A program made the translations under genes and the position numbers. Under the pieces are notes generated by a model. The model made no database searches. It was not told the origin of the DNA and saw only the letters and a list, made by a program, of their open reading frames with translations. Below, piece by piece: positions 17,915 to 26,426 of a stretch of DNA of 64,000 bases; the stretch's first letter is position 1; the number at the start of each line of letters is the position of its first letter. This stretch comes from Hymenobacter aranciens (GTDB lineage: Bacteria > Bacteroidota > Bacteroidia > Cytophagales > Hymenobacteraceae): positions 62,001 through 126,000 of the forward strand of contig NZ_JAUQSY010000004.1 of assembly GCF_030580865.1 (NCBI RefSeq). The letters run 5' to 3'.

Positions 17915-19243
17915 CTACCGTGCGGCCAGCATCTTTCGGCCTTCGGCCGCCAGGTCCATATCCAGGTACGGCGCCGTTTGCAGGGCTTTGTTGAGCAGGG
18001 CCTGCCCTGCCGCTACCTGCCCGGTTTTGGTGAGAATAAGGCCCGCGCGGCCCAGCAGCACGGGGTTTTGCGAGTTGGTGCGGCGGGCCACGGTCATGTA
18101 CTTCTGCGCCTCGGCATACTCGCCGCGCTTGTAGTGCACCCAGGCCATGGTTTCGTTCACGTCGATGTTGTCGGGGCGGCGCTTATACTCCTTTTCGGCG
18201 TGTTCGAGGGCCTTGTCGAGCTCGCCGGTTTTGAGGCAGGCGTAGGCCAGCTCGCGGTCGGTGTGGTGGCCCATCTGCTCGGCGCCGTCGGCGGCTTCGG
18301 CGGCGCTTTTCAGCATCGCCACCGACTCTTTGGCCATCTTATCGGCCTCGGCCGGCTGGCCGGCCTGGCGGTACACGTCCACCAACTCGTCGGTGAAGGC
18401 GTAGTCTTTCACCATGCTGCGGGCCCGTTTCAGGTAGTCGATGGCGGCCGGGTAGTTCTGGCGGGCGGCGGCCACGCGGCCCATGCCCGCCAGGGCGTAG
18501 GCATAGCCCGGCCGCGCTTCCAGCGCCTGCTGAAAGCACATCTCGGCCTGCGGCAGGTCGCCACTCACCTCATACAAATGCCCCAATTGCACGCGGGCCC
18601 ACTCCGTCTGCTCCAGCCCGATGTAGCCGGCCTTGGCCGCCATATCCATCGCCTGGATGGCGCCCGGCATATCGCCGTGAATTTCGCGCAGGTAGCTCAC
18701 CCGCGAGTAAGCCGACAGGTCCGGGCGCACCTGGTTCATGCGGTCGGCGTTTTTCACGGCCTCGTCGTAGCGGCCCAATTCCACGTTGGCATCGGTCAGC
18801 AGGCCATACACGAAGCCACTGTTGGGGTTGATGGCCCGGGCCTTCTCAGCCTGCGCCAGCCCTTCCGAAAAGTGGTGCTGGGTGAGGCTCAGCGACGCCT
18901 GGCAGCACAGCGCCTCGAAGTTTTCGGGGTCGTCGCGCAGTACGTCGGTCAGCAGCTCCATGGCGGCCGAGTCGTAATACTCATGGTTGCCGGTCACGCG
19001 GCCTTCCTGCATAAAGGCCTGGGCCAGCAGCAGGCGGCTCTTGGTGTCGCGGGGGTCGCGGCGAAGCTTGGCCTGCAGGCCCTCAATGGCGCTTTTGGTG
19101 TTCACCCATTCGCCGCCGGCGGCCAGGTCGCCGTGGCGGGCCAGCAGCTCGGGCAGCTTGGCCTCGGGCTTTTTAAAGACAAAAATGGCCGCCGCCAGCC
19201 CGGCAAATACCAGCAGCAGCGCGGGGTAGAGATATTTACGCAA
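17915..19243 (-). CDS. TPR repeat protein with N-terminal membrane anchor
   Basis: The 442-residue protein has an N-terminal hydrophobic segment (YLYPALLLVFAGLAAAIFVF) and then a string of tetratricopeptide repeats. These include HYSEGLAQAEKARAINPN-type helices (read HFSEGLAQAEKARAINPN), GRYDEAVKNADRMNQVRP and GELDKALEHAEKEYKRRP. It probably serves as a periplasmic scaffold. The start is TTG at 19243; no in-frame ATG gives a leader. It sits between DUF4331 and HupE/UreJ genes on one strand, so the three are likely expressed together. No enzyme motif is seen. Confidence 0.8.
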   Translation of the reverse strand: MRKYLYPALLLVFAGLAAAIFVFKKPEAKLPELLARHGDLAAGGEWVNTKSAIEGLQAKLRRDPRDTKSRLLLAQAFMQEGRVTGNHEYYDSAAMELLTDVLRDDPENFEALCCQASLSLTQHHFSEGLAQAEKARAINPNSGFVYGLLTDANVELGRYDEAVKNADRMNQVRPDLSAYSRVSYLREIHGDMPGAIQAMDMAAKAGYIGLEQTEWARVQLGHLYEVSGDLPQAEMCFQQALEARPGYAYALAGMGRVAAARQNYPAAIDYLKRARSMVKDYAFTDELVDVYRQAGQPAEADKMAKESVAMLKSAAEAADGAEQMGHHTDRELAYACLKTGELDKALEHAEKEYKRRPDNIDVNETMAWVHYKRGEYAEAQKYMTVARRTNSQNPVLLGRAGLILTKTGQVAAGQALLNKALQTAPYLDMDLAAEGRKMLAAR

Positions 19244-19385
19244 TTTCTTTGAACGGAAAAGATGACAGGATAAGGAAGCAGGTGAAAAGGTAAGGAGGTA
19301 ATCGGGAAGAAGCGAGCGGAGCGTTTTTACAACGGCCCCAACTCAGTTCTTCACCAATTACCTCCTTTCTTAATTCACGCTACGC

Positions 19386-21524
19386 TTAGCGCCGCTCCAG
19401 GCGCACCGACTGCAGCACGGTTTTGCCACTGTAGATGGTGGCGATGTACTGGCCCGGCGCTACTTCGCGGCCGGGCTGCCAGCTCAGCTCGTGGGCACCG
19501 GCAGCGAAGTTTTTCGCGGCGGTCACGGTGGCTACTTTGCGGCCCGTCAGGTCGGTTACCACGAGGCTCAGGTTGGCGCTCACGCCCAGCTCGAAGTGGA
19601 ACGTTGTGCGGTCCACGAAAGGATTGGGGTAAGCCTGGGCCACCATCAGGTTAGGCGACAAGCCCAGGCCCGCAGCGCTGCGCTGCGAGGTGATAGTCGT
19701 CTGGGCCGTCGTCCCGCGCCAGGGCGTCTGGGCATAGGGGAAGGCGGCTTTGAAGGTCGTATCGTTGGCCGTGATGCCGGCGTTGAAACCTAGCACCCCC
19801 TGCAGGCGCGGCGTCACCGGGTTGGTAGCCGTAGCCGTGTAGTCGTCGTAGAACAGGCCGATAGCGGCCAGCACTGCGCCACCCACGGCCTGCAACTCGA
19901 TGCGGGTCACGTCGTCTTCCAGACGGCGGCCATTGGGGAAGCCATCCATGTTCGGAATCATCTGCACGGCGGTCGAAGCATTGAAGCGCGGGTCGGTCAG
20001 GCCGAGCACGGCGGCGGCCAGCAGGCCTTCCGAGCTGAAATCGGCCGAGTTGCGGGGCGTGGGGGGCACGGCCATGTTCAGGCGCAGCATGTCGCCGCCG
20101 GGGTTGGCCGCCGTAGCGTTAGCCAGCAGGAAGTTGTTGATGAAGGGCTTGCCGGCCGAAAGCGGGTTGCGCGGCGTTTTGCCGGTAGCCAGCTGGTACG
20201 GGGGGAGGTTGGGCACCCCGGTGTGGAAGATGGGCTTGATATCCACCGAGCGGGGCTTGCCGGCCACCAGCAGGTAGGGGCCGTAGCCGGCCGGCGAGGG
20301 CGCCAGGGCGGTGCCGTTCACGGCCGTGCTGCCGGCCAGGCCGCTCAGGCCAGCCGCACCGTTGCGGAAGTCGAAGCCGGCGGGCAGGCCGGGGCTACCG
20401 GCCAGCGAGGCCGATTGAACGCGCAGCGGGCTCAGGCCGGGCACAGCGGCCCCGAAGTAGGTTTGGCCATTAGCCATGCCCTCAGCCATATACAGGCCCA
20501 GCTCGGGGTTCGAAAGGTAGTCGTCGGTAACGGCCGCTTCGGCGTAGGGCGTGGTGGCGTTCCAGGCATCTTTGGCACCGATGGGGTTAATCACCTCGTT
20601 GGTCAGCGGCATACCGATACGCGACACCTGGATGTAGCTGCCCGAGTGCGTCTGGGTGCCGTTGGCATTCAGGGTGCGCAGCGAGGGGCGGCTGGCCGAA
20701 GCCCACACGCCGATAATGTAGTTAGCATCCAGAATGCTGGTAGCCGCAGTCAGCGCCGGAGCGGCAGCCTTTTTCAGCACCGATACCGGAATCTGCATCA
20801 CGATGGCGTGCACGTTTTTGCGGGCTAGGCCGTCGCGGGCCGCGCCGGGGGCCCGAATGCCGCCGAGGTCAAAAATCCCGCCGAGGTCGGCGAAGAAGGG
20901 GTCATCCGTGGGACCGCAGAAAATCTTTGTGCCATCGCCCAGCGTTTGCACAGCGCTGGCCATCAGGGCGCTGTACTGCTGGCCCAGGCCCACGGTGGCA
21001 TTCTCGATGGAGCGCGGCCCGATATTGGTGGGCGGCACGATACCGTTAGTTACGATGCTCGAAAACGCACCACCGTTCACGCTTTTCTCGCAGGTGTAGG
21101 TGGTTTTCAGGTTTTGCTGCCCCAGCCGGATGTTGAAGAACGTGGTGGGGTCCTGGTTGGTACGGGTGAAGGTGAAGCGGTAGGTAATGTTGTCGCCCGC
21201 CGTCGTCTGGTCATTTTTGACGTGGATTTCGTAGCGCACGTTTTCGCCAAACGTGTTGTAGTTGGGGCCGCCCTGGGGCAACTCAAACGGAATGTAGTTG
21301 GCCACGATGGTCACCGACGCGTTGGCGTCGTTGGTGGGCGCATCGGGGCTGCGGAAGGCGTAGAGGTCGGTGTTGTCAGCCAGCGGGTCGTCGGCAATCA
21401 GCGGGGCCTCGCGGTGGCTGGAAGCTTCCAGCGGCTGGTGGCTGCCGCTCCACAGAACGGCTCCCGCAGCGGTGGCCGCCACGGCGGTCAGCAAAAGAGC
21501 GGGACGGGTAAGATTTTTCTTCAT
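19386..21524 (-). CDS. DUF4331 protein with T9SS type A sorting domain
   Basis: The 712-residue protein starts at ATG 21524 (MKKNLTRPALLLTAVAATA). It has a signal peptide, a DUF4331 domain beginning SSHREAPLIADDP (about residue 36) and running to about 600, and a C-terminal sorting domain (VAQAYPNPFVDRTTFHFEL). DUF4331 proteins are secreted and their role is unknown. The in-frame start at 21605 would add residues with no leader character, so it is rejected. It heads the DUF4331-TPR-HupE/UreJ run. The 239 bp upstream contain AT-rich sequence with no promoter I can call. Confidence 0.85.
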   Translation of the reverse strand: MKKNLTRPALLLTAVAATAAGAVLWSGSHQPLEASSHREAPLIADDPLADNTDLYAFRSPDAPTNDANASVTIVANYIPFELPQGGPNYNTFGENVRYEIHVKNDQTTAGDNITYRFTFTRTNQDPTTFFNIRLGQQNLKTTYTCEKSVNGGAFSSIVTNGIVPPTNIGPRSIENATVGLGQQYSALMASAVQTLGDGTKIFCGPTDDPFFADLGGIFDLGGIRAPGAARDGLARKNVHAIVMQIPVSVLKKAAAPALTAATSILDANYIIGVWASASRPSLRTLNANGTQTHSGSYIQVSRIGMPLTNEVINPIGAKDAWNATTPYAEAAVTDDYLSNPELGLYMAEGMANGQTYFGAAVPGLSPLRVQSASLAGSPGLPAGFDFRNGAAGLSGLAGSTAVNGTALAPSPAGYGPYLLVAGKPRSVDIKPIFHTGVPNLPPYQLATGKTPRNPLSAGKPFINNFLLANATAANPGGDMLRLNMAVPPTPRNSADFSSEGLLAAAVLGLTDPRFNASTAVQMIPNMDGFPNGRRLEDDVTRIELQAVGGAVLAAIGLFYDDYTATATNPVTPRLQGVLGFNAGITANDTTFKAAFPYAQTPWRGTTAQTTITSQRSAAGLGLSPNLMVAQAYPNPFVDRTTFHFELGVSANLSLVVTDLTGRKVATVTAAKNFAAGAHELSWQPGREVAPGQYIATIYSGKTVLQSVRLERR

Positions 21525-21763
21525 AAAAAGTGAAGGAGAGGGGAAAGGAAGGTAGTGAAAGAATAAAGCTCCGCCAGGGCAACTAGTGCCTACAGTTGAA
21601 TACAAACCAGATTATTACCCCGACTTCTTGCACTACGCCAAATCCACTGAATCCGGATTGAAATTTGTGAAAAAAGATTTTGGCCTTGCTTCCGTCCGGC
21701 GCCATTTTCGGCTCGCAGCGCTATGCTTTCGCCTTTATCACCGCCCTCACCCGCTGTTTTTTT

Positions 21764-22711
21764 TCACAGCAGCAGCTCCATCTGGATGTTGCAACGGGCG
21801 TAGGGCGAGGGCTGGCCCGCTACCGTTTTGCGAAAGCCCAGCTTGTGGTAAAGCTGCAGCGCGGGTACGAGCTTGGTGTTGCTTTCCAGGTAAAGCCGCC
21901 GGGCGCCCAGGGTCCGCGCCCGCGCAATGGCTGCTTCGCCCAGTCGAAAGCCGATACCCAGGCCCTGCGCTGTCGGCGACACGGCCATTTTGGCTAGCTC
22001 GTAGCCTTCGTCATCCATGCGCAGCAGGGCGCAGGTGCCCACGATGCGCCCCTGGTATTCGGCCAGCAGAATGTGCCCGCCGGCCTGCAAAATGTACTCT
22101 TCCGGGTGGTCGAGGGCCTGCAGGTCGGGAACTTCTACGCGGAAATGCTGCTCAATCCACTCCAGATTAAGCTGCTTGAAATCGGGCTGGTACTGCGGTG
22201 CATAGTCCAGCACCCGCACGGCGCTGGCCACCCGGGCGTCGCGCACGGCCTTCACCCGGGCCGCCAGGCTCTGGCGCGACAAAGCATACTCCATCTCCCC
22301 AATGGCCAGCCAGAGGTTGTGGCGGGTTTCAGTCAGCAAGGCTTCGGTGGCCTGGCGCACGTCGGTGGTTTGCTGCTGCAGGGCGGGCCACAGCGCCGCG
22401 CCGCGCTTGGTGAGGCTGATGTTGCTGCGTCGCTGGTCGGTAGCGCCGCGCTGCACCTGCACCAGCTTGTGCTTCACGAGGTCTTTCACCACCTGACTGA
22501 CGGCGGCGTGGGTCTGGCCGATGCGCTCAGCAATGTCGCCCACGTGTCGCCCCGGCTCCAGGGCCACACTGCAAAACACCGGAAACCAGCGCGGCTCAAA
22601 TTGCAGCTGGTAAAGCCCATAGACTTCGGCCGCCTGCCCGGTCATTGTATCATTCAAGCGGCGCAGCCGGCTTCCCAGTGCGGCAGGGCCTAATTCATTA
22701 AAGAAATCCAT
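21764..22711 (-). CDS. MarR-type regulator fused to GNAT acetyltransferase
   Basis: The 315-residue protein has a MarR winged helix at about 30-145 (VGDIAERIGQTHAAVSQVVK as recognition region, then KRGAALWPALQQQ). A GNAT domain follows at about 165-315, with acetyl-CoA motif VSPTAQGLGIGFRLGEAAI and the LYLESNTKL.ALQLYHKLGF ending. Such fusions are known; the acetyl acceptor is unknown. It is probably autoregulated: a GTAAG..CTTAC dyad lies inside its predicted promoter (22716-22747). It is monocistronic. Confidence 0.88.
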   Translation of the reverse strand: MDFFNELGPAALGSRLRRLNDTMTGQAAEVYGLYQLQFEPRWFPVFCSVALEPGRHVGDIAERIGQTHAAVSQVVKDLVKHKLVQVQRGATDQRRSNISLTKRGAALWPALQQQTTDVRQATEALLTETRHNLWLAIGEMEYALSRQSLAARVKAVRDARVASAVRVLDYAPQYQPDFKQLNLEWIEQHFRVEVPDLQALDHPEEYILQAGGHILLAEYQGRIVGTCALLRMDDEGYELAKMAVSPTAQGLGIGFRLGEAAIARARTLGARRLYLESNTKLVPALQLYHKLGFRKTVAGQPSPYARCNIQMELLL

Positions 22712-22715
22712 GTGA

Positions 22716-22747
22716 CAAATTTAAATAAATTACGTAAGCACTTACAA
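22716..22747 (-). promoter_or_regulatory. Predicted promoter and MarR-type operator of the MarR-GNAT gene
   Basis: On the minus strand TTG (22745-22747), a 21-nt spacer and TAAATTTG (22716-22723) match the Bacteroidota -33/-7 pattern. The dyad GTAAG-CA-CTTAC (22734-22745) sits in the spacer. The expected transcript start falls at or next to the ATG (22711), so the mRNA may be leaderless. Confidence 0.55.
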
Positions 22748-22753
22748 TAAATC

Positions 22754-22786
22754 AAAAAAACAAGGTGGAGCCGTTCCCCCACCCTG
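22754..22786 (-). terminator. Terminator after qorB-like gene
   Basis: On the minus strand CAGGGTGG pairs with CCACCTTG (one G-U) and is followed by seven T, 13 bp past the qorB-like stop codon. Confidence 0.7.
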
Positions 22787-22798
22787 TTCCAGATTGCA

Positions 22799-23665
22799 CT
22801 ACTTGCCGTAAACGCTGGCCAGGAACTGTTGCAAATTGGTTGGCTTGCGGCCTAGCAGCTGTTCGAAAGCCGGGCTATCTAGGTTGAACTCATCCTGCTC
22901 CATGGCCTGCGTCATGCCGGCGAGCAGCTCAACCACCGGCTCGGGCAGATGGTGTTGGCGCAGGGCCGCTTTCAGGTCGTCGTTTGAGATGGCGACGTAC
23001 TCCACGGGCTGGCCGCTCACTTCACTGAGGGTCTGGGCCACGTCGCGCATGGAGTAAGCCGGGGCGGGCGCAATGTCGTAAACCTGGTTTTCGTGTCCAC
23101 TGCTGGTCATTGCATTAGCCAGCGCTTCACCGATTTCGCTGCGCAGGGCGTAGCTCACCTTACCCTTGCCGGCGGCCGAGTGGTACTTGCCGCTGGGCAG
23201 CGTGCTTTCGCCGATGAGGCCGGGCAGCAAATCGAGGTACAGCGTGTTGCGAAAGATAGTGTAGCTGAGGCCCGAGGCGCGCAGGTCGGCCTCGGTGGCC
23301 GCATGGCCGGGCGAGGCTACGAAGGGCGACTCGGCCGAGGGATTGACTACGCTGGTGTAGATGAGGTGCGCCACACCCGCCTGTTTGGCGGCCTCAATGG
23401 CATTCAGGTGCTGCTGGCGGCGCAGTTCCAGCTCAGTTTCCACGGTCGAGATGAGCAGCACCTTGTCGGCGCCGGCGAAGGCGGCGGTCAGCGAGGCTTG
23501 GTCGTTGTAGTCGCCCGGGCGCACCTGCACACCCTGGGCTTGCAGGGCGGCGGCTTTCTGCGGGTCGCGCACGACGGCAATAATTTCAGAGGCTGGCACT
23601 TGGGTCAGCAAAGCTTGGATGGTGGCCTGGCCAAGGTGGCCGGTGGCGCCGGTGATGGCAATCAT
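22799..23665 (-). CDS. qorB: NAD(P)H:quinone oxidoreductase-like protein (NmrA/QorB type)
   Basis: The 288-residue Rossmann protein begins MIAITGATGHLGQATIQALL, with the dinucleotide motif GATGHLG at once. It has the atypical-SDR layout of QorB: VLLISTVE, AAKQAGVAHLIYTSVVN, and a C-terminal AFEQLLGRKPTNLQQFL. It probably reduces quinones with NADPH. It is divergent from an HxlR-family regulator gene across 100 bp that hold two promoters and a dyad operator. Enzyme-regulator pairs of this kind respond to quinones or electrophiles. The ATG is at 23665. Confidence 0.85.
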   Translation of the reverse strand: MIAITGATGHLGQATIQALLTQVPASEIIAVVRDPQKAAALQAQGVQVRPGDYNDQASLTAAFAGADKVLLISTVETELELRRQQHLNAIEAAKQAGVAHLIYTSVVNPSAESPFVASPGHAATEADLRASGLSYTIFRNTLYLDLLPGLIGESTLPSGKYHSAAGKGKVSYALRSEIGEALANAMTSSGHENQVYDIAPAPAYSMRDVAQTLSEVSGQPVEYVAISNDDLKAALRQHHLPEPVVELLAGMTQAMEQDEFNLDSPAFEQLLGRKPTNLQQFLASVYGK

Positions 23666-23669
23666 AGGG

Positions 23670-23700
23670 TTGGAAGTTTAAGAACCAATAGTTACTTTTG
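23670..23700 (+). promoter_or_regulatory. Predicted promoter of the HxlR gene
   Basis: TTG (23670-23672), a 20-nt spacer and TACTTTTG (23693-23700) match the Bacteroidota -33/-7 pattern. The -7 box lies inside the AGTTAC..GTAACT dyad, so the regulator can block its own promoter. Confidence 0.6.
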
Positions 23701-23706
23701 GTAACT
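23690..23706. promoter_or_regulatory. Predicted HxlR operator between qorB and its regulator
   Basis: AGTTAC and GTAACT are perfect complements separated by 5 bp. The dyad overlaps the -7 box of the HxlR gene promoter and lies just downstream of the -7 box of the qorB promoter, where a bound repressor would stop both. Confidence 0.6.
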
Positions 23707-23738
23707 CAAAGGTACCGGGGCTTGTTCTCCCGGCGCAA
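23707..23738 (-). promoter_or_regulatory. Predicted promoter of the qorB-like gene
   Basis: On the minus strand TTG (23736-23738), a 21-nt spacer and TACCTTTG (23707-23714) match the Bacteroidota -33/-7 pattern. The expected transcript start lies near 23700, within the dyad operator, leaving a leader of about 35 nt. Confidence 0.6.
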
Positions 23739-23765
23739 GAAGGCATTTTATTCTTCCCTAGGCAC

Positions 23766-24191
23766 ATGCAGGTAACCAATAGTCAGACTCAGGCCGATGC
23801 GACGGCCGAGTCCGTAAAAAAAATTCTTACCCGCATTCCCAATGGCTTCGCCATCTGCCCGGTGCGCGATGTGATGGACCGCATCGGCGACAAGTGGACG
23901 CTGCTCACCATCATGCACCTGGGCACCGTCGAAACGATGCGCTTCAACGAGCTGCGGCGGCACGTAGCGGGCGTGTCGCAGCGCATGCTCACCGTCACGC
24001 TCCGTGCCCTCGAAACCGACGGCTTGGTGGTCCGCACCGTGTATGCCGAGGTGCCGCCCCGCGTCGAATACAGCCTGACGCCGCTGGGCTACAGCCTGCT
24101 GGAAGTGGTATTGAGCCTCGGCCACTGGGCTGCCGCCAATGCCCCCGCCATTGCCGAGGCCCGGCAGCGAAGCGCGGCAATGGTGGCTTAG
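23766..24191 (+). CDS. HxlR-family (DUF24) transcriptional regulator
   Basis: The 141-residue winged-helix protein has the family signature CPVRDVMDRIGDKWTLLTI (from residue 31), RFNELRRHVAGVSQRML as recognition helix region, and VEYSLTPLGYSL wing. Cys31 is the only Cys, at the place where redox-sensing relatives (YodB, QorR type) carry theirs. That suggests control by electrophiles or quinones, by inference. It is divergent from qorB and shares its operator. Its stop codon overlaps the convergent PPC-domain gene by 4 bp (CTTAG). Confidence 0.88.
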   Translation: MQVTNSQTQADATAESVKKILTRIPNGFAICPVRDVMDRIGDKWTLLTIMHLGTVETMRFNELRRHVAGVSQRMLTVTLRALETDGLVVRTVYAEVPPRVEYSLTPLGYSLLEVVLSLGHWAAANAPAIAEARQRSAAMVA

Positions 24192-24697
24192 CGCGGCAGT
24201 GTGAGCACGTTGGCGCCGGTTTGGGCATCGGTTTCGCGGGTCAGGCGCTGGTCGTGCAGCGTAACGGTGATTTCGACCGAGCCGGTGCCCACTTCCAGCG
24301 CCAGCAGGTGGCCGCCATGGGCAGCAAAATCCTGGCCGGCGGCCACGCCGTGCAGGTGCAGGGCGGGCTTGCCGTCTTTCCAGGCAATGCTGCCGGTGAG
24401 GCTGGCCATTTCCATGTCGCGGAAGGCCTGCGGAGCGTAGGTTTTGGTCTGGGCATTCCAGAAGCCGAACGTGGGATGCCCGAAACCCAGCCCCGTGAGA
24501 CTGGCGCCGGGAATTTTCTCTTTGACGGTGAGTTCTTCCAGTTCGCGGAGCACGTTGTCGCCGGGGCGCAGCACCAGGAGGTAGCCGGTGGGCGTGCGGA
24601 TGTATTTGGCGGGTGCAGTGGCGGTGGGCTGGGCCACCGCCGAAACAGCCGTGCCTAACAACGCGGCCGTAGTTAGCAGAGAAAGAAGCTGGCTCAT
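24188..24697 (-). CDS. Secreted PPC/DUF296-domain protein
   Basis: The 169-residue protein starts at ATG 24697 (MSQLLSLLTTAALLGTAVSAVAQ), a clear signal peptide. The mature part is a single PPC/DUF296 domain: YLLVLRPGDNVLRELEEL, IPGASLTGLGF, MEMASLTGSIAW, PALHLHGVAAG and GGHLLALEVGTGSVEITV. The fold binds metal through clustered His in related proteins. PPC domains are best known from cytoplasmic DNA-binding AT-hook proteins, so an exported copy is unusual. Its stop overlaps the HxlR gene stop; a GH2-like gene ends 38 bp upstream on the same strand. Confidence 0.8.
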   Translation of the reverse strand: MSQLLSLLTTAALLGTAVSAVAQPTATAPAKYIRTPTGYLLVLRPGDNVLRELEELTVKEKIPGASLTGLGFGHPTFGFWNAQTKTYAPQAFRDMEMASLTGSIAWKDGKPALHLHGVAAGQDFAAHGGHLLALEVGTGSVEITVTLHDQRLTRETDAQTGANVLTLPR

Positions 24698-24735
24698 AGC
24701 TCGCAGGTACGGAGCCTGAGCGGAGCGGTTCGGCA

Positions 24736-26034
24736 CTATTTCTCCTTCACGAAGAACGGCACGTTGCCGGTAGCCACGTTGCCGTGCCCATCGGTGGCGT
24801 ACACGAACAGCCGGTACGCGCCCGGCTCGGCGGGTGCTTGCAGCTGCGGCTGGCCGCTCTTTTCCTGCTTCAGCAAGCCAGGCAGCGCTTTAGGCCGGCT
24901 TTCGTGGTCGCCGCCGGTTTTCAGGTCGGTGCTTTCGGGCAATAGCTCCCAGCGGTAGGTCAGGGCATCCTTGTCGGGGTCAGTTACGCTGGCGAGGGCG
25001 GGGTAGCTCTGGCCAGCTTGCAGGTACACTACGCCGGAGGCCAGCTGGCCATCCAGTCGCAGTTCACTGATGTGCGGGGCGCGATTCTGGGGCCAGCGGC
25101 CGGTCCAGAGGTATTGCATGAGGTCAACCACTTCCGACTCCTCTCCGGCTTCGGTGAAGATGCCGTACCAGGTGGGTGTGCGCTCCTGCTTCTGGCCCCA
25201 GAGGAAGACGTAGGAGCCCAGGCAGGTGAGGGTGTCCTTTTTGACCGAGGCCTCGTAGCGGCTGCGGTACACGGCGGCTTTCTGGCTGCTGGTTTCTTCC
25301 ACGGCGGCCTTCCAGGGCAGCTGCTGGCTTTCCCAGTGGCCGGTGGGTCCCCACTCGCCCACCAGGTAGGGGCCGGTCCAGCCGGCCGAGCGCACGTCGG
25401 CGGGCAGGGTGGCCAAGCCGGCGTAGGTGTTGATGCTGAGAAAATCCAGCGCCGTACATTTTTGCTTGATGTAAGCGACTTCCTTCGCCCCTACCCCGGC
25501 CAGCACGGTGGTGACGGGGTGGTTAGGGTCGACTTCGTGAATCATGCGGGCAATGTCCTGCACGGCATCCCACACCCTGGGGTTGGTGTATTCGAGGTTC
25601 AGCTCGTTGCCGATGCCCCAGAGCAGCACGGCGGGGTCGTCCTTGTATTTCAGCACCTCCGCTTTCACGCGCTGCAGCTGAGCAGCCACGGCCGTGGGGT
25701 CGTCGTAGTTGAAGCCGTGGCGCTCACGGGCTACGTCGAGGCCCATCATCACGGTGAGGCCGTTAGCGTTGGCTTCGCGCAGCACTTTGGGCGCGTCGGC
25801 GGTGCTCCAGGTGCGCACCGAGTTGCCGCCGTAAGCTTTCACCCGCTCGGGAAACTGCCCGCCGCCCGCGCCTTTCACGAAATAAGGCCGCCCGGCGCGG
25901 TACAACTGGTAGCGGCCCTTCTCCTGCTTCAGTTCCACCTTCACCGGTTTGGCCGGGGCGGCGGGAAGGGTGGCGGGGCCGGTGGCCAGGGCCAGCAAGG
26001 GCAGCAGCAGGGCGCCGAGGGTCGGTTTTAGCAT
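24736..26034 (-). CDS. Secreted glycoside hydrolase, GH2-like TIM barrel
   Basis: The 432-residue protein has a signal peptide (MLKPTLGALLLPLLALATG), a short beta region (YQLYRAGRPYFVKGAGGG) and a catalytic barrel at about 55-320. The likely acid/base Glu is in LLWGIGNELNLEY and the likely nucleophile Glu in PYLVGEWGPTGHW. A C-terminal Ig-like domain follows (about 330-430, TDPDKDALTYRWEL). The usual GH2 sugar-binding and Ig-like domains before the barrel are missing, so this is a minimal form. The substrate is not clear. ATG is at 26034. Confidence 0.75.
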   Translation of the reverse strand: MLKPTLGALLLPLLALATGPATLPAAPAKPVKVELKQEKGRYQLYRAGRPYFVKGAGGGQFPERVKAYGGNSVRTWSTADAPKVLREANANGLTVMMGLDVARERHGFNYDDPTAVAAQLQRVKAEVLKYKDDPAVLLWGIGNELNLEYTNPRVWDAVQDIARMIHEVDPNHPVTTVLAGVGAKEVAYIKQKCTALDFLSINTYAGLATLPADVRSAGWTGPYLVGEWGPTGHWESQQLPWKAAVEETSSQKAAVYRSRYEASVKKDTLTCLGSYVFLWGQKQERTPTWYGIFTEAGEESEVVDLMQYLWTGRWPQNRAPHISELRLDGQLASGVVYLQAGQSYPALASVTDPDKDALTYRWELLPESTDLKTGGDHESRPKALPGLLKQEKSGQPQLQAPAEPGAYRLFVYATDGHGNVATGNVPFFVKEK

Positions 26035-26204
26035 AGCAGTGCAGGTGGGAATGGTGGAAATGCGCGGCCCGAAATAACGACAAACCGGCCATTCGCGAGC
26101 TGGCAGAGCAGTAATACCTAGCCAGTATTGCTAGTGCCGGGACTTTTCAGGTATGCACTTTCCACCTCAACACCCATCGGAGACAATACAACGCGTGTTT
26201 TTTG

Positions 26205-26426
26205 CCGCCAACGCCCAACCAGCCATTCCCAATGCCCAACTGCCGGCCGCCAACGCCCGACTTCCCGCTGCCAACGCGTGCGCGCCGCTGCCAACGCCCA
26301 ACTTTTCGTTGCCAACGCTCAACTTTCCAAAACCAACGCATGCGCGCCGTTGCCAACGGTCAACTGACCCGTACAACGGTCAACTGACCTGTACAACGGT
26401 CAACCGACCCGTACAACGGTCAACCG
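26205..26426. repeat. Tandem repeat array (CCAACGCCCAAC-like, then 20-bp units)
   Basis: The left part (26205-26353) is a degenerate series of CCAACGCCCAAC and GCCAACGCNTGCGCGCC units. The right part has exact 20-bp units of CAACGGTCAACTGACCCGTA (26354, 26374, 26394, partial 26414). There are no unique spacers. The array abuts the terminator of the aldehyde dehydrogenase gene. In 26035-26492 nothing else is seen besides that terminator. Confidence 0.8.

Noticed and set aside
16955..19252. 765-codon plus-strand frame over the TPR and HupE/UreJ genes
   Set aside because: It runs opposite two well-supported genes and a palindromic repeat. The product is His/Gln/Arg-rich with no domain, so it is a shadow frame.
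16837..26426. Possible CRISPR arrays
   Set aside because: Both arrays are direct head-to-tail repeats without unique spacers, and no cas gene is present.
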